This document shows, piece after piece, positions 33,996 through 43,086 of a DNA stretch of 46,835 nucleotides. The notes beneath the pieces were generated by a model, which was given only the letters and a program-made list of their open reading frames with translations, searched no databases and was not told the DNA's origin. A program made the position numbers and the translations under genes. How positions within the stretch are numbered: the first letter of the stretch is position 1; the number at the start of each line of letters is the position of its first letter. The stretch is from Bacteroidales bacterium (GTDB lineage: Bacteria; Bacteroidota; Bacteroidia; Bacteroidales; F082). The stretch spans positions 1-46,835 of the forward strand of contig JAEEON010000058.1 in the NCBI GenBank assembly GCA_016284305.1, in the 5' to 3' direction.

Positions 33996-35579
33996 ATGCC
34001 ATTTGACCCACTTGACATGAACAACTACAAGGTGGAGAAACTGCCTAAGATGCAGAAATCCTCCTTCGAGAAATGGATGGCTCGCCTCGGCGGACCTCTG
34101 GCCATTCTCGCTTTCGTCCTGCTGTATTGGTTCGTTCCCATAGGCTTTATCGACAACCTCGATCCTGAGATGTTGACTGCCAAAGCCCTCAAACGTTGCA
34201 ACGAGATCGGTATGGATGCCTTCCTGCGCTCCAACTACGCCATGTTCGCCATCTTCGTCGCCGGACTGATTCTCTGGATGACCGAGGCCATCCCTAACTA
34301 TCTCACCTCTTTATTGATTATACTTGGTACCGTGATTTGCAACGTTACCACCCAAAAAGAGGCCCTTGCTCAGTTGGGACATCCTGTCATGTGGCTTAAC
34401 ATTCTGTCGTTCGTTCTCGCCAGTATGCTGGTCAAGACTCAGTTTGCCAAACGTCTTGCCTTGGCCTTCGTGATCAAATTTGGCAAGAGTGCCAAAGGAG
34501 TGCTCTGGAGCTTTCTGATCATCAACCTGGTCTTATCTGCCTTCATCTCTGCCACTACGGTGAAGGCCACCATCATGCTGCCAATCTTCATGACGGTATG
34601 TGCCATCTATGGCGCTTCGGGCGACCATCGCAACAACTTCGGTCGAAACCTCGTCATCCAAAACTTGTTCCAGGTGAATGTCGGTGCCAATGCCTTTTAC
34701 ACGGGTAGCGGCGCTCATCTGTTGGCGATCTCGCTGATCGCTGGTTTCGTGGGCAGTTGCGATTTCGGCTATTCTGACTGGCTGGTCGCCGTTGGTCCTA
34801 TGAGTGTGATTACGCTCGTGGTAGGCCTCTTCGTGGGCACGCACATCTTTTTCCCGATGAAAAAGGAGGAGCAACATCCCCAAATCGACGGTGGTTTGGA
34901 ACGCCTGAAGAAAGAACTCGAAGCCATGGGCAAGATGAAAGCAGAGGAATACAAGGCCGTGGGTATCTTTGTCTTGGTACTTTTCCTATGGGTGACCAAA
35001 GGCACTTTCCATAATATCGATGAGACCATTGTTGCCCTCTTGGGTGCCATCCTCGCCTTGATTCCGGGTATTGGCGTGGTGAAATGGAACGACGTGGATA
35101 TCCCTTGGCATCTTATGCTATTCTCTGCTGGCGCCTATACCTTGGGCTCCGGCCTCAACGCTACAGACCTCCCCAATACCATGGTTAATGCCGGTTTCGA
35201 CCGTCTGGGTATCACCGAAAACACGCCCTTCTGGGTGCTTTACGTGATCCTCACCTTCTTGATGATGTATTCCGGATTGGTGTTCCAAAGCAAGACCATC
35301 CGTACCATGGTGTTTGTGCCAATCGCCTTGGGCGTGGAGGCACGTTTCGGCTTCCCGGTCATGAGCCTTTCCTTGCCTGTGGCCATGCTCATCGAGCACT
35401 GCTATGTGTTACCCTTCAACAGTAAACCGGCAGCCCTTTTATATAATACAAATATGTATAGTCAGACGGATGCCTTCAAGTTTGGCATCACTATGATGAC
35501 CTTTGCCTGGTTCTTGATTCTCCTCTGGGGTGAGACCGTTTTGAAATGGCTGGGCATCACTCCAGGACTATTCATTTAA
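33996..35579 (+). CDS. SLC13/DASS-family anion symporter
   Basis: The protein of 527 residues has about a dozen membrane helices, such as GGPLAILAFVLLYWFVPI, AIFVAGLILWMTEAIPNY and VLSAFISATTVKATIMLP. It is related to sodium-coupled divalent anion (dicarboxylate, sulfate, phosphate) symporters of the SLC13 class. The usual SNT ion-binding loop signatures appear only in weakened form (SATTVKATIMLP), so the substrate is uncertain. The frame is open to 33963 inside the hairpin. ATG 33996 is preferred and ATG 34017 is an alternative. Confidence 0.85.
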   Translation: MPFDPLDMNNYKVEKLPKMQKSSFEKWMARLGGPLAILAFVLLYWFVPIGFIDNLDPEMLTAKALKRCNEIGMDAFLRSNYAMFAIFVAGLILWMTEAIPNYLTSLLIILGTVICNVTTQKEALAQLGHPVMWLNILSFVLASMLVKTQFAKRLALAFVIKFGKSAKGVLWSFLIINLVLSAFISATTVKATIMLPIFMTVCAIYGASGDHRNNFGRNLVIQNLFQVNVGANAFYTGSGAHLLAISLIAGFVGSCDFGYSDWLVAVGPMSVITLVVGLFVGTHIFFPMKKEEQHPQIDGGLERLKKELEAMGKMKAEEYKAVGIFVLVLFLWVTKGTFHNIDETIVALLGAILALIPGIGVVKWNDVDIPWHLMLFSAGAYTLGSGLNATDLPNTMVNAGFDRLGITENTPFWVLYVILTFLMMYSGLVFQSKTIRTMVFVPIALGVEARFGFPVMSLSLPVAMLIEHCYVLPFNSKPAALLYNTNMYSQTDAFKFGITMMTFAWFLILLWGETVLKWLGITPGLFI

Positions 35580-35591
35580 ACAGATTGTTCG

Positions 35592-37046
35592 ATGATTGAT
35601 ATTCAAACCAAGATACACGACCAATTCTCCATCGAGTTCAAGGTGGGGTTTAGTGGCAGGGAAGACGTCAAACAGGAACGTTTTGACGTCAACTCTTGGA
35701 TTTTTATTCCCAATGGTTTGGATATCAATACGCATACTTATAGTAAAGAGCGTTTCTACACCGACATGAAATCGAACGTGCGACTGATCACTCCATCGTT
35801 CTTGTTGAAAGAGATGATTGAGGGTGAGGACTGCCCTTTGCAGCACGTCAGGAAATCGTTCGAGGAAATGCTAAGGGATCCCTCGGATGAACGTAAGAGT
35901 GAATTTGTGTTCCAGCTGAAGCTTTTCGGGTCCATTTTCAAGAGCGCCATCCGAAACGAGTCGGCCGAAATCATGAAGCATTCGCAGGATGGCTTGGCCC
36001 TTGAACGTTGCATGGCCTATGTCGAGAACCTGCGATGCGTGTTGAAGAGCTACCGTGACCTTTTTAATCGGAAGGAAGCGTTGAGCGAGGAAGTGCTCTC
36101 TAATGTGGGATTCACCGACGAGTTCATTAGCCATCAGGTGGAGATTCGAACCATGAAGATCGTCCGTGCTTTTTGGAACTCCAATCAGTCAGGGATCAAA
36201 GATGCCATCAATATGATGGCTGAATTTCTGGAAAGGGAGAGGGTCTATAAGACTAACAAGGGCTATAGCCATGCCGTTGTGGGCGATGAGATCAACAACC
36301 GTAAACTGCTTTTCAGGCACAGCCTGCTGAAAAAATACATTGAGAGCGCCCTCTTCCTGAAAGTTGATACGACACAAGATGGTCAGGCCGTGAAACAGAT
36401 CTCCTTCAGCCTTGCGGCCGGCTTGGCGATGATGGTCTCCATGTTGGTCACGTTGCCTTTCCAAAAATACTTAGGCAACTATCCCAACTTGATCTTCATC
36501 ATCCTCATCGTAATCTATATGCTGAAGGACCGCATCAAGGAACTGACCCGATGGCTGTTTGCCTATCAGCTGAAGGACAAGTATTACGACAACAAGACGG
36601 TGGCGCGCATCAAGAACCGCCCCGTGGGAACTATCAAAGAAGGTATGGACTTCATCACCGATGACAAGGTCCCCGAGGAGGTGCTGAGACTCAGAAGGCG
36701 CAACCGACTGGAGAATGACAATCAATTGCTTCAGGAGAAGATCATCCTCTACCGAAAAAAAGTGGCTATTGACAATGAGATGCTGAAGAACCAGTATGAC
36801 TACGACTTCCGAGGCATCAACGACATCATCCGTTACCACATCAACTACCTGACAAAGAAGATGGATAACCCGGTGTCATCCATCGACATACTCGACGAAC
36901 ACCGTCAGCTGGTGACACTGAAAGCTGAGCGTACTTATGTGCTTCATTTCGTCATGCAGTTCAAGTGGGAAGACCAAGTCGAGTATAAGTCGTTCCGAGT
37001 GGTGGTCAACAGGAGTGGCATCATCAGTATTACCTCACAAGAATAA
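35592..37046 (+). CDS. Unknown protein with two central membrane helices
   Basis: The 484-residue protein has a soluble N-terminal part (1-265) with a helix-rich core (AYVENLRCVLKSYRDLFNRK), two close membrane segments (about 277-320, SLAAGLAMMVSMLVTLPF and LIFIILIVIYMLK), and a basic, helical C-terminal part (about 350-420) that ends in a beta domain (YVLHFVMQFKWEDQVEYKSF). No enzyme motif is visible and I do not recognise a family. It is 12 bp after the SLC13 gene and 15 bp before yitT, so it probably belongs to one membrane-related operon. Confidence 0.65.
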   Translation: MIDIQTKIHDQFSIEFKVGFSGREDVKQERFDVNSWIFIPNGLDINTHTYSKERFYTDMKSNVRLITPSFLLKEMIEGEDCPLQHVRKSFEEMLRDPSDERKSEFVFQLKLFGSIFKSAIRNESAEIMKHSQDGLALERCMAYVENLRCVLKSYRDLFNRKEALSEEVLSNVGFTDEFISHQVEIRTMKIVRAFWNSNQSGIKDAINMMAEFLERERVYKTNKGYSHAVVGDEINNRKLLFRHSLLKKYIESALFLKVDTTQDGQAVKQISFSLAAGLAMMVSMLVTLPFQKYLGNYPNLIFIILIVIYMLKDRIKELTRWLFAYQLKDKYYDNKTVARIKNRPVGTIKEGMDFITDDKVPEEVLRLRRRNRLENDNQLLQEKIILYRKKVAIDNEMLKNQYDYDFRGINDIIRYHINYLTKKMDNPVSSIDILDEHRQLVTLKAERTYVLHFVMQFKWEDQVEYKSFRVVVNRSGIISITSQE

Positions 37047-37061
37047 TTCAAAAATAGAACA

Positions 37062-37958
37062 ATGAAAGCGGATAAGAACAACATTTTAACAGAAGTCCGG
37101 CGTTATGTGATCATCACCTTTGCGTTGTTGATGATGGCCTTTGGCTGGACGGGTTTCCTGATTCCCAACCACGTGTTGGGCGGTGGTGTCAGCGGTATCG
37201 CTACATTGATATTCTATGCCACAGGAATCTCCACGGGTATCTCCGTGTTTGTCATCAATGGCATCTTGGTGCTGATCTCCTTGAAGGTGCTTGGCCCCTC
37301 GTTTGGCATCAAGACGGTGTATTCCATTATCGTCGCCTCACTGTTTTTTTCAGTGTTGCAGCATTACATCACTGATCCCATCTTGGCAGGGACCATGTCG
37401 CCTTTGGTTGACGACAAGTTCCTCTCGGCCATCATCGGCGGTGGTCTGGCAGGCATCGCCATTGGCATTGCCTTCACTCAGGGAGGCAGCACGGGAGGCA
37501 CCGACATCGTGGCGATGATGATTTGCAAGTACCGAAACATCTCGCAAGGCAAGGTGATTCTGTTTTTGGATGTAATCATCATTGCCTGTTCCTATTTCGT
37601 GGTGGAGACCGATAAGATTCAGACCATCATCTATGGTTTTGTGACGATGGGTATCTGCAGTTACTGCATCGATTTGGTGCTGACGGGTAACAAGCAGTCG
37701 GTTCAGGCATTCATCTTTACTTCGGAGCCGGAGAAGGTGGCTGCGCGCATCGGCAACGAGATGAAACGTGGGGTTACCCTCATCAAAGGTACGGGTTGGT
37801 ACACGAAACGTGAGGGCGACATCCTGATGGTCGTCACCCATAAACGCGAATCGCAGCAGATTCTGCGCATCGTGAAGGACGAGGATCCCTCTGCCTTCAT
37901 GACCATGAACATGGTGATGGGTGCTTATGGAAAGGGGTTTGAGGTAATTAAGAATTGA
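37062..37958 (+). CDS. YitT family membrane protein
   Basis: The 298-residue protein has about five to six membrane helices (YVIITFALLMMAFGWTGFLI, SIIVASLFFSVLQHYI, GGGLAGIAIGIAFTQGGSTG) and a C-terminal DUF2179 domain (about 220-295, SVQAFIFTSEPEKVAARI, GVTLIKGTGWYTKREGDILM). GGSTGGTDIVAMM is characteristic of the YitT family, once annotated as transporters. The role remains unclear. It ends at the two-hairpin repeat. Confidence 0.85.
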   Translation: MKADKNNILTEVRRYVIITFALLMMAFGWTGFLIPNHVLGGGVSGIATLIFYATGISTGISVFVINGILVLISLKVLGPSFGIKTVYSIIVASLFFSVLQHYITDPILAGTMSPLVDDKFLSAIIGGGLAGIAIGIAFTQGGSTGGTDIVAMMICKYRNISQGKVILFLDVIIIACSYFVVETDKIQTIIYGFVTMGICSYCIDLVLTGNKQSVQAFIFTSEPEKVAARIGNEMKRGVTLIKGTGWYTKREGDILMVVTHKRESQQILRIVKDEDPSAFMTMNMVMGAYGKGFEVIKN

Positions 37959-37997
37959 GAAATGCGAAGCATTCAACGAAGTTAATTGAGAGGTGAA

Positions 37998-38056
37998 AGC
38001 GCCTCGAAGAGGCGCGATTTCAATAACCCCACACAAGCGCAGCGCAGTGTGGGGAT
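37998..38056. repeat. Two-hairpin intergenic repeat, single copy
   Basis: GCGCCTCGAAGAGGCGC is followed by ATTTCAATAA and CCCCACAC...GTGTGGGG. Read on the minus strand it is the same module as the array at the window's right end, with one spacer base different. It fills the gap between yitT and the cyclo-ligase gene. Confidence 0.85.
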
Positions 38057-38068
38057 ATACACATGATC

Positions 38069-38593
38069 ATGGAAAAGAAAGAACTAAGAGCTCAGATCAG
38101 AGCATTAAAGAAACAACACACCAAGGAGCAACTCCTAGAGCAGTCCGAGGTGATTTTAAGCAAACTGGAACGGCATCCCGCCTTCATCCATGCGGAGCGG
38201 GTGATGCTTTATAGCGCTTTGCCCGATGAAGTCCAGACCCAGGCTTTTCTGGAGAAATGGCATCTGCAAAAGACCATCATCCTGCCTACGGTGGTCGGCG
38301 ACGACATCGTCCCAGTGGAATATGGCAAAGACACCGCTTTTGCCGTTGGTGATTTCAACATTCTGGAACCACAGAACGAACCTTACACGGGAGACTTCGA
38401 CCTCATCGTCGTTCCTGGAGTTGCCTTCGACCGTAATGGGAATCGCATCGGTAGGGGAAAAGGCTATTACGACCGTTTCCTTTGCCAGCACCTCGACGTG
38501 AAACGCATAGGCATCTGTTTTGACTTCCAGTTGGTGGAGGAAGTGCCCACCGAGCCCTTGGATATCCGCATGGACGAGGTGATTACCTTATAA
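38069..38593 (+). CDS. 5-formyltetrahydrofolate cyclo-ligase
   Basis: The 174-residue enzyme converts 5-formyl-THF to 5,10-methenyl-THF using ATP. It shows KKELRAQIRALKKQ, VMLYSALPDEVQTQAFL, ILPTVVGDDIVPVEYG, DLIVVPGVAFDRNGNRIGRG and KGYYDRFL, the core motifs of the family, at normal length. ATG 38063 is an alternative two residues upstream. The gene starts 13 bp after the intergenic repeat. Confidence 0.93.
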   Translation: MEKKELRAQIRALKKQHTKEQLLEQSEVILSKLERHPAFIHAERVMLYSALPDEVQTQAFLEKWHLQKTIILPTVVGDDIVPVEYGKDTAFAVGDFNILEPQNEPYTGDFDLIVVPGVAFDRNGNRIGRGKGYYDRFLCQHLDVKRIGICFDFQLVEEVPTEPLDIRMDEVITL

Positions 38594-38624
38594 AACGTAG
38601 ATTACCTTATTAAATATTATAGCT

Positions 38625-39659
38625 ATGAAAAAACTACTCATTGCATTTGTTGCTCTTCTTATGGTTTGCTCTTGCAACAATCAGGTTTGCAAGATCAGTG
38701 GAACCATCTCGGATCCTGTGGATACCGTGCGCCTTGTGGGTATGATGGACGAGCTGCTGGATGTTTCAGCAGTCAAAGACGGGACGTTTGCCTTGCAGTG
38801 CGCGATTGACCCAGAGATCGGTGTCAGCATTATCAGAGGCGAAGACTACGATCCCATCGCTTTGATTCCGGATTCAAAAAAGATTACCGTTTCCATGGAA
38901 GATGGTGTTCCAAACGTGTCGGGCAGTCCGTTGTCGCAAGAACTTCAGGCTCTTGTTCAATGGCTTATGACCACGTTTTTTGAGAACACCAATAAACTTG
39001 TAGCTATGCAAGAAGCTGGTGACACTCTTGGGGCGGAAGCCTTGGGCGTTGAAATGAACAATAAAATCGTGTCCCACTGTCGTGAAGTCTATCAAGAGCA
39101 TAAGAATGATGCCATTGGTGTTCAGGCTTTGGTTATTCTGAAGGAATTCATTGATGAAGATGAGTTTCTCGCATTGTACGAGCAGGGAGGGAAAGCTGTT
39201 AAAAACGACGCTTCGATCGGGGGCTATTACGAACATTTGAATTCTTTGCCGGAAGAGCAGGTGATTACTCTTCTTGAGAATGGCGAATTCGTCCAAGAGC
39301 AGGGCACTTTTGAAGACTATGTGGGTGCTGGGAAATACACGCTTGTGGATTTCTGGGCTTCCTGGTGCGGTCCATGTAGGGCAGAGGCTCCCAATGTGGT
39401 TGCTGTTTTTGAAAAGTATCGCGATAAAGGTTTGATTGTCATCGGGGTCCCTGTGAACGACATGCAAGAGGCGACTAAAAAAGCCATGAAGGATCTCGGT
39501 ATTCATTATCCCCAGGTGCTCGACCCTTCGTTGCGGTTGGTTGAACAGTTTAACGTCCAAGGCATTCCTCACATCATCCTCTTCGATCCTGAAGGGAAAA
39601 TCGTGGCAAAAGATTTGAGAGGGAATCAGATTGAGAAAGCAGTCAGCAATGTGCTTTAG
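38625..39659 (+). CDS. Thioredoxin-like lipoprotein (TlpA/ResA type) with DUF4369 N-terminal region
   Basis: The 344-residue protein has a lipoprotein signal (LLIAFVALLMVCSC). The N-terminal 200 residues are a DUF4369-like region with CKISGTISDPVDTVRLVG. The C-terminal domain (about 225-344) is a thioredoxin fold with VDFWASWCGPCRAEAPN, including the redox pair in WCGPC, then VPVNDMQEATKKAM and QFNVQGIPHIILFD with the cis-Pro. It probably reduces or isomerises disulfides at the periplasmic face. It lies just left of the tRNA-Leu attachment site and ends at a terminator. Confidence 0.9.
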   Translation: MKKLLIAFVALLMVCSCNNQVCKISGTISDPVDTVRLVGMMDELLDVSAVKDGTFALQCAIDPEIGVSIIRGEDYDPIALIPDSKKITVSMEDGVPNVSGSPLSQELQALVQWLMTTFFENTNKLVAMQEAGDTLGAEALGVEMNNKIVSHCREVYQEHKNDAIGVQALVILKEFIDEDEFLALYEQGGKAVKNDASIGGYYEHLNSLPEEQVITLLENGEFVQEQGTFEDYVGAGKYTLVDFWASWCGPCRAEAPNVVAVFEKYRDKGLIVIGVPVNDMQEATKKAMKDLGIHYPQVLDPSLRLVEQFNVQGIPHIILFDPEGKIVAKDLRGNQIEKAVSNVL

Positions 39660-39681
39660 AAGATGCCCCCTTGTAAAAGAC

Positions 39682-39725
39682 AAACCCCTGTAAATTGTTT
39701 GTATCAAACATCTACAGGGGTTTTT
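39682..39725. terminator. Strong bidirectional hairpin terminator left of attL
   Basis: AAACCCCTGTA and TACAGGGGTTT form an 11-bp stem that encloses a smaller TGTTTG/CAAACA stem and ends in TTTTT. It ends the thioredoxin-lipoprotein gene. On the minus strand it would have been the terminator of tRNA-Leu before the element inserted. Confidence 0.85.
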
Positions 39726-39739
39726 AGTACCCGAGGCCG
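39719..39739. other. attL, 21-bp core repeat
   Basis: The 21 bases from 39719 are identical to 46183-46203. The last 12 (TACCCGAGGCCG) equal the 3' end of tRNA-Leu, so this is the displaced tRNA end after integration. Confidence 0.93.
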
Positions 39740-39832
39740 ATACATAACCGTGAAAAAATGGGATAATAAAGGAAACAAAAAGAACTGATTTTGAGGGCTT
39801 TCTATTGGTGCTGTTTTCCTTTGCTTTCAAAA

Positions 39833-39874
39833 TAGTACACTTTTTTTGTCAATTAGTACACCTTTTTAGTACAC
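39833..39874. promoter_or_regulatory. Three TAGTACAC direct repeats near attL (candidate integrase arm sites)
   Basis: TAGTACAC lies at 39833, 39854 and 39867, mostly followed by a T-run. Two more copies lie at 46122 and 46133 near attR. The core att contains the related TAGTACCC. Such paired clusters near both ends resemble integrase arm-type sites. They overlap the upstream part of the int promoter. Confidence 0.6.
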
Positions 39875-39891
39875 CCTGTGAAAAAAAGATG

Positions 39892-39899
39892 TATCTTTG
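39892..39899 (+). promoter_or_regulatory. -7 box for the integrase
   Basis: TATCTTTG lies 32 bp upstream of the int ATG and close to the TAGTACAC cluster, which suggests autoregulation. Confidence 0.65.
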
Positions 39900-39930
39900 T
39901 GACACCAAAAGAAACAAAAACAGTTGAGCA

Positions 39931-41175
39931 ATGGCAAAATTAGAGAGCAAAACAAAAGACAACCCCCGTTTGGAACAGCGGCTGTTGGCTGATGGGCGGA
40001 TAAGCCTTTATTTGGAGTACTATTTAGGCAGACAAAGCGAGCCTGTGATAGATGAGGCAGGCGACCCCGTTTTGTATCAAAGCGGCAAGATGGCGGGAAC
40101 GCCTAAATACAGGGTGAAGCATATTAGGAGAAAGGAAAACTTAAACCTGTATTTGGTGGCCAACCCAAAGACCCCGTTTGACAAAACCCAAAACAAGGAA
40201 ACCCTACAATTAGCCAAAAAGATAAGGTTTGAAAGGGAACAGGAACTGTTGGAAAACAGGGACGGTTACAGATTGAAAAAAGACCGCCAAGTTGACTTTC
40301 TGCAATACTTTCAAACCTACATTGACACCTACACCAAGAAAGATGTAAGAATGCTAAAAATAGCCTTACAGCGTTTCAAAGACTTTCTGAATGACACCCC
40401 CGAATATAGACGGTTTGCAAAGGGACTGAAACCCGAGCAGATGAGCAAAGACATGATGATTGCCTTTGCTGAATACTTGCAAAGTAGGAGCGTGGGAGAG
40501 GGCGCAAAGAGCATTTACCAGCGTTTCAAAAAGGTTATCAAATACGCTATCGACCATGACGATATGACAAAGAACCCATGCACCGGGGTATCGATCAAAA
40601 TAGATGATCAAATATTGAGAAAAGATGTGCTTTCACTCGATGAGGAAAAGGCACTGATAGCAACCCATTATGAGGGAGAGAACCCCAATATAAGGCGGGC
40701 TTTCATCATGTGCCTTTATTGTGGGTTGAGGTTTTGTGATGTTAAGGACTTGACATTTGCAAACGTGGACTATTCCAATAGGCTGTTGAAGTTTGAGCAG
40801 AATAAGACAAAGGGACATTCAGCCAACAGCGGTGTTGTTATCCCGCTCAACGATGGATTGTTGAAGCTGATAGGAGAGCCAACCGATGAGCAGGGAAAAG
40901 ACAGCCTGATATTTCCTTTGCCCAGCTATGAAATGTGCAGCAAGGCCGTTAAAAGATGGGTGAAACGGGCGGGGATTGAAAAGCATATATCATGGCATTG
41001 TGCCAGGCATTCATTTGCCGTGAATATCCTAAACAACGGGGCGAACATCAAAACCGTTGCAAGCCTTTTAGGGCATTCAGGCCTGAAACATACAGAGAAA
41101 TACACCCGGGCTGTTGATGAGTTGAAACAGAAAGCAATCAACAGTTTGCCAACTTTGGATATTGCAAACCTCTAA
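39931..41175 (+). CDS. int: Tyrosine recombinase/integrase
   Basis: The 414-residue integrase catalyses site-specific integration at tRNA-Leu. The N-terminal arm-binding domain (about 1-110, SLYLEYYLGRQ) and the core-binding SAM-like domain (about 115-210, FLQYFQTYIDTY and FAEYLQSR) precede the catalytic domain with YCGLRFCDVKDLTF (first Arg), WHCARHSFAVNIL (HxxR) and LLGHSGLKHTEKYTRAVD (final H and the nucleophile Tyr). It is close to Bacteroidota phage-type integrases. It sits next to attL, reading into the element. Confidence 0.95.
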   Translation: MAKLESKTKDNPRLEQRLLADGRISLYLEYYLGRQSEPVIDEAGDPVLYQSGKMAGTPKYRVKHIRRKENLNLYLVANPKTPFDKTQNKETLQLAKKIRFEREQELLENRDGYRLKKDRQVDFLQYFQTYIDTYTKKDVRMLKIALQRFKDFLNDTPEYRRFAKGLKPEQMSKDMMIAFAEYLQSRSVGEGAKSIYQRFKKVIKYAIDHDDMTKNPCTGVSIKIDDQILRKDVLSLDEEKALIATHYEGENPNIRRAFIMCLYCGLRFCDVKDLTFANVDYSNRLLKFEQNKTKGHSANSGVVIPLNDGLLKLIGEPTDEQGKDSLIFPLPSYEMCSKAVKRWVKRAGIEKHISWHCARHSFAVNILNNGANIKTVASLLGHSGLKHTEKYTRAVDELKQKAINSLPTLDIANL

Positions 41176-41186
41176 CCCTTACAGCC

Positions 41187-42569
41187 ATGGCCACAAAGAC
41201 AAACCAACCGACCCCCAGCCGGGAATATAAAGAACTGACAGCCCGATTTGAGGCGTTATGTGATGAACAGGAAAGATTATACAACCCCAACTTTGAGGCT
41301 GTGTTTCAGGCTTTGTTTCAGCTTGACGATGAGCAGCGGGCAATATATAACACGGGCTTTTGGAATATGGGGGCTTTACCCAGCAAACCCGATGAGCAGT
41401 TGATAAGCCAGGCTTTGAAACAGGCGGGCTTTGACGGTGACAGTGACTTTTGCAAAGCCTTTTTGAGGTATGCAAGCCTGATCATTGAGGGCAAGCAGGT
41501 ACAACAGGCGGGCTTGATACAGAATTTGAAAGAGTTGCCCACCGATGAGCAGCCCACACCCTCAACCGCTCAACGGCCTATCGATGTGAAAGGGTGGAAG
41601 TTTAAGCCGATGGCAATAGTTGCCCCGGTTGAGTTTCACAAACTTATTATTGAAACCCTGTTTGAGTGTGCCAACCTTACAGACATTCCAACAGAAAGCA
41701 TTGATGAGTTTTTGGATGAGTTGGCCAACAGGGAGGCTTTCAATGTGAGGTGTAGCCTTACACCCTATATTGACGCTTTGAAGCGTTGCCGGGTTATCCT
41801 TGACAATGGCAGCTTCTTTGACCGGGAAAAAACACGGCTTTTGTTTGTCGCTTTGAAAAAAGCAACTGACAGCATGAAAGCCAACACAGACAAACCCGGG
41901 ACGGTGAAAGCCGATATTGCCAACCTGATAAAAGGGTTTGACGGTGTGCCTGTGTGGGGTCTGTTTTTCCAAATCCTGATATTGCAGGGGCTGTGTGATG
42001 TGTTTGAAAGGTTGGATATAAACGAGGGCGACACGGGCTATTATGAGGCTCAAAGCCTATATAATTGGATTGCTCAACAGCTGATCGACAAAGAGGCTGT
42101 GTTTTGCTGTTTGCCCTATGGAGAAACCGACCTGAAACGATTAGAGCCGTTTTGTGAGTACCTATTAAGTACCATCGTGGGGCAATGGGTGCAAGCCTGT
42201 TTGTTAGGCAGCGATGAGCAGCCCACCGATGAGCAAACCCAAGTTGAGCAGCCCGCCACGCTCAACGCTCAACCCGATATAATGACAGACCGGGCAAAGA
42301 AATACTTTGCAAAGGCTATTCAGGCGGGTTTCATGGAGCAGACGGGGAACGGCTACAAATGGGCTTTCAGGAACGGACTAAAAGCGGCTTTGTGCTACTT
42401 CATTATGAAAGTTTATAGCCCCGATATTGCAGACCCCAAGCCAATACACTATAAGGCTTTGGAAAAGCTGTTTGATGTTGCCCGGCTTGATAGTGCTTTG
42501 TCTGCAATGCTCAACGCCAAAAAGCCCCAAGAATGGCGGGGGGACATTGACGGCCTTTTCAATGACTGA
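41187..42569 (+). CDS. Unknown element protein with C-terminal helical domain
   Basis: The 460-residue protein follows int by 11 bp. It is mainly helical and acidic in the first 330 residues (FEALCDEQERLYN, GFWNMGALPSKPDEQL). The last 110 residues (KKYFAKAIQAGFMEQTGNGY, LKAALCYFIMKVYS and FDVARLDSALSAMLNAKKP) resemble the C-terminal domain of proteins common in Bacteroidota phages and elements. A linker at about 345-375 has repeated DEQPT/VEQP. I cannot assign a function. Its DEQ tripeptides are encoded by the GATGAGCAG word seen throughout the element. A weak hairpin (42573-42595) follows. Confidence 0.7.
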   Translation: MATKTNQPTPSREYKELTARFEALCDEQERLYNPNFEAVFQALFQLDDEQRAIYNTGFWNMGALPSKPDEQLISQALKQAGFDGDSDFCKAFLRYASLIIEGKQVQQAGLIQNLKELPTDEQPTPSTAQRPIDVKGWKFKPMAIVAPVEFHKLIIETLFECANLTDIPTESIDEFLDELANREAFNVRCSLTPYIDALKRCRVILDNGSFFDREKTRLLFVALKKATDSMKANTDKPGTVKADIANLIKGFDGVPVWGLFFQILILQGLCDVFERLDINEGDTGYYEAQSLYNWIAQQLIDKEAVFCCLPYGETDLKRLEPFCEYLLSTIVGQWVQACLLGSDEQPTDEQTQVEQPATLNAQPDIMTDRAKKYFAKAIQAGFMEQTGNGYKWAFRNGLKAALCYFIMKVYSPDIADPKPIHYKALEKLFDVARLDSALSAMLNAKKPQEWRGDIDGLFND

Positions 42570-42572
42570 ATG

Positions 42573-42596
42573 AAAGCACCTTATAGGGGTGCTTTT
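42573..42596 (+). terminator. Possible weak terminator
   Basis: AAAGCACC and GGTGCTTT form an 8-bp stem, followed by a short T-rich stretch. Confidence 0.5.
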
Positions 42597-42789
42597 ATTG
42601 TGTATGTGTGCCACCTATGAGGCACACAATAGACACACATTCCTTTGTTTCCATTGTTACATTTCTTTGCATCGTGTTTCAGTGGGCAACGGCACGGGTA
42701 ACGCCTTGACCGCTCAACACACCGGGCAAAGATGGGGGCGGCTGTTACCCCCGACCCCTTGACAGCCCCAACCCGCAAAAGCAAACACG

Positions 42790-43086
42790 ATGAGCGAGGA
42801 ATTAAGACAGGTTGCCGACCTGATAACGGCAAACATCATTCATTGCACCAAAGAAGTACTTACAAGCGATGAGGCAGCACGGTATTTGGGCGTTTCAAAG
42901 TCCTACCTTTACAAATTGACCATGCAACAGAAAATCCCCCACTACAAGCCTTTGGGCAAGATGTGTTATTTCAACCGGGGGGAGTTGGAACAGTGGCTGC
43001 AAACTAACAGGGTATCAACAGCCGATGAGATAAGCCAAAGGGCGCAACAGTATTGCATGAAGAAAGGGGGGAGCAATGGGAACTGA
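42790..43086 (+). CDS. Excisionase-family helix-turn-helix protein
   Basis: The 98-residue protein has a MerR/AlpA-like HTH_17 domain: LTSDEAARYLGVSKSYLYKL, then KIPHYKPLGKMCYFNRGELEQWL. Such proteins act as recombination directionality factors or repressors in Bacteroidota elements. It overlaps the next gene by 11 bp. Confidence 0.87.
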   Translation: MSEELRQVADLITANIIHCTKEVLTSDEAARYLGVSKSYLYKLTMQQKIPHYKPLGKMCYFNRGELEQWLQTNRVSTADEISQRAQQYCMKKGGSNGN

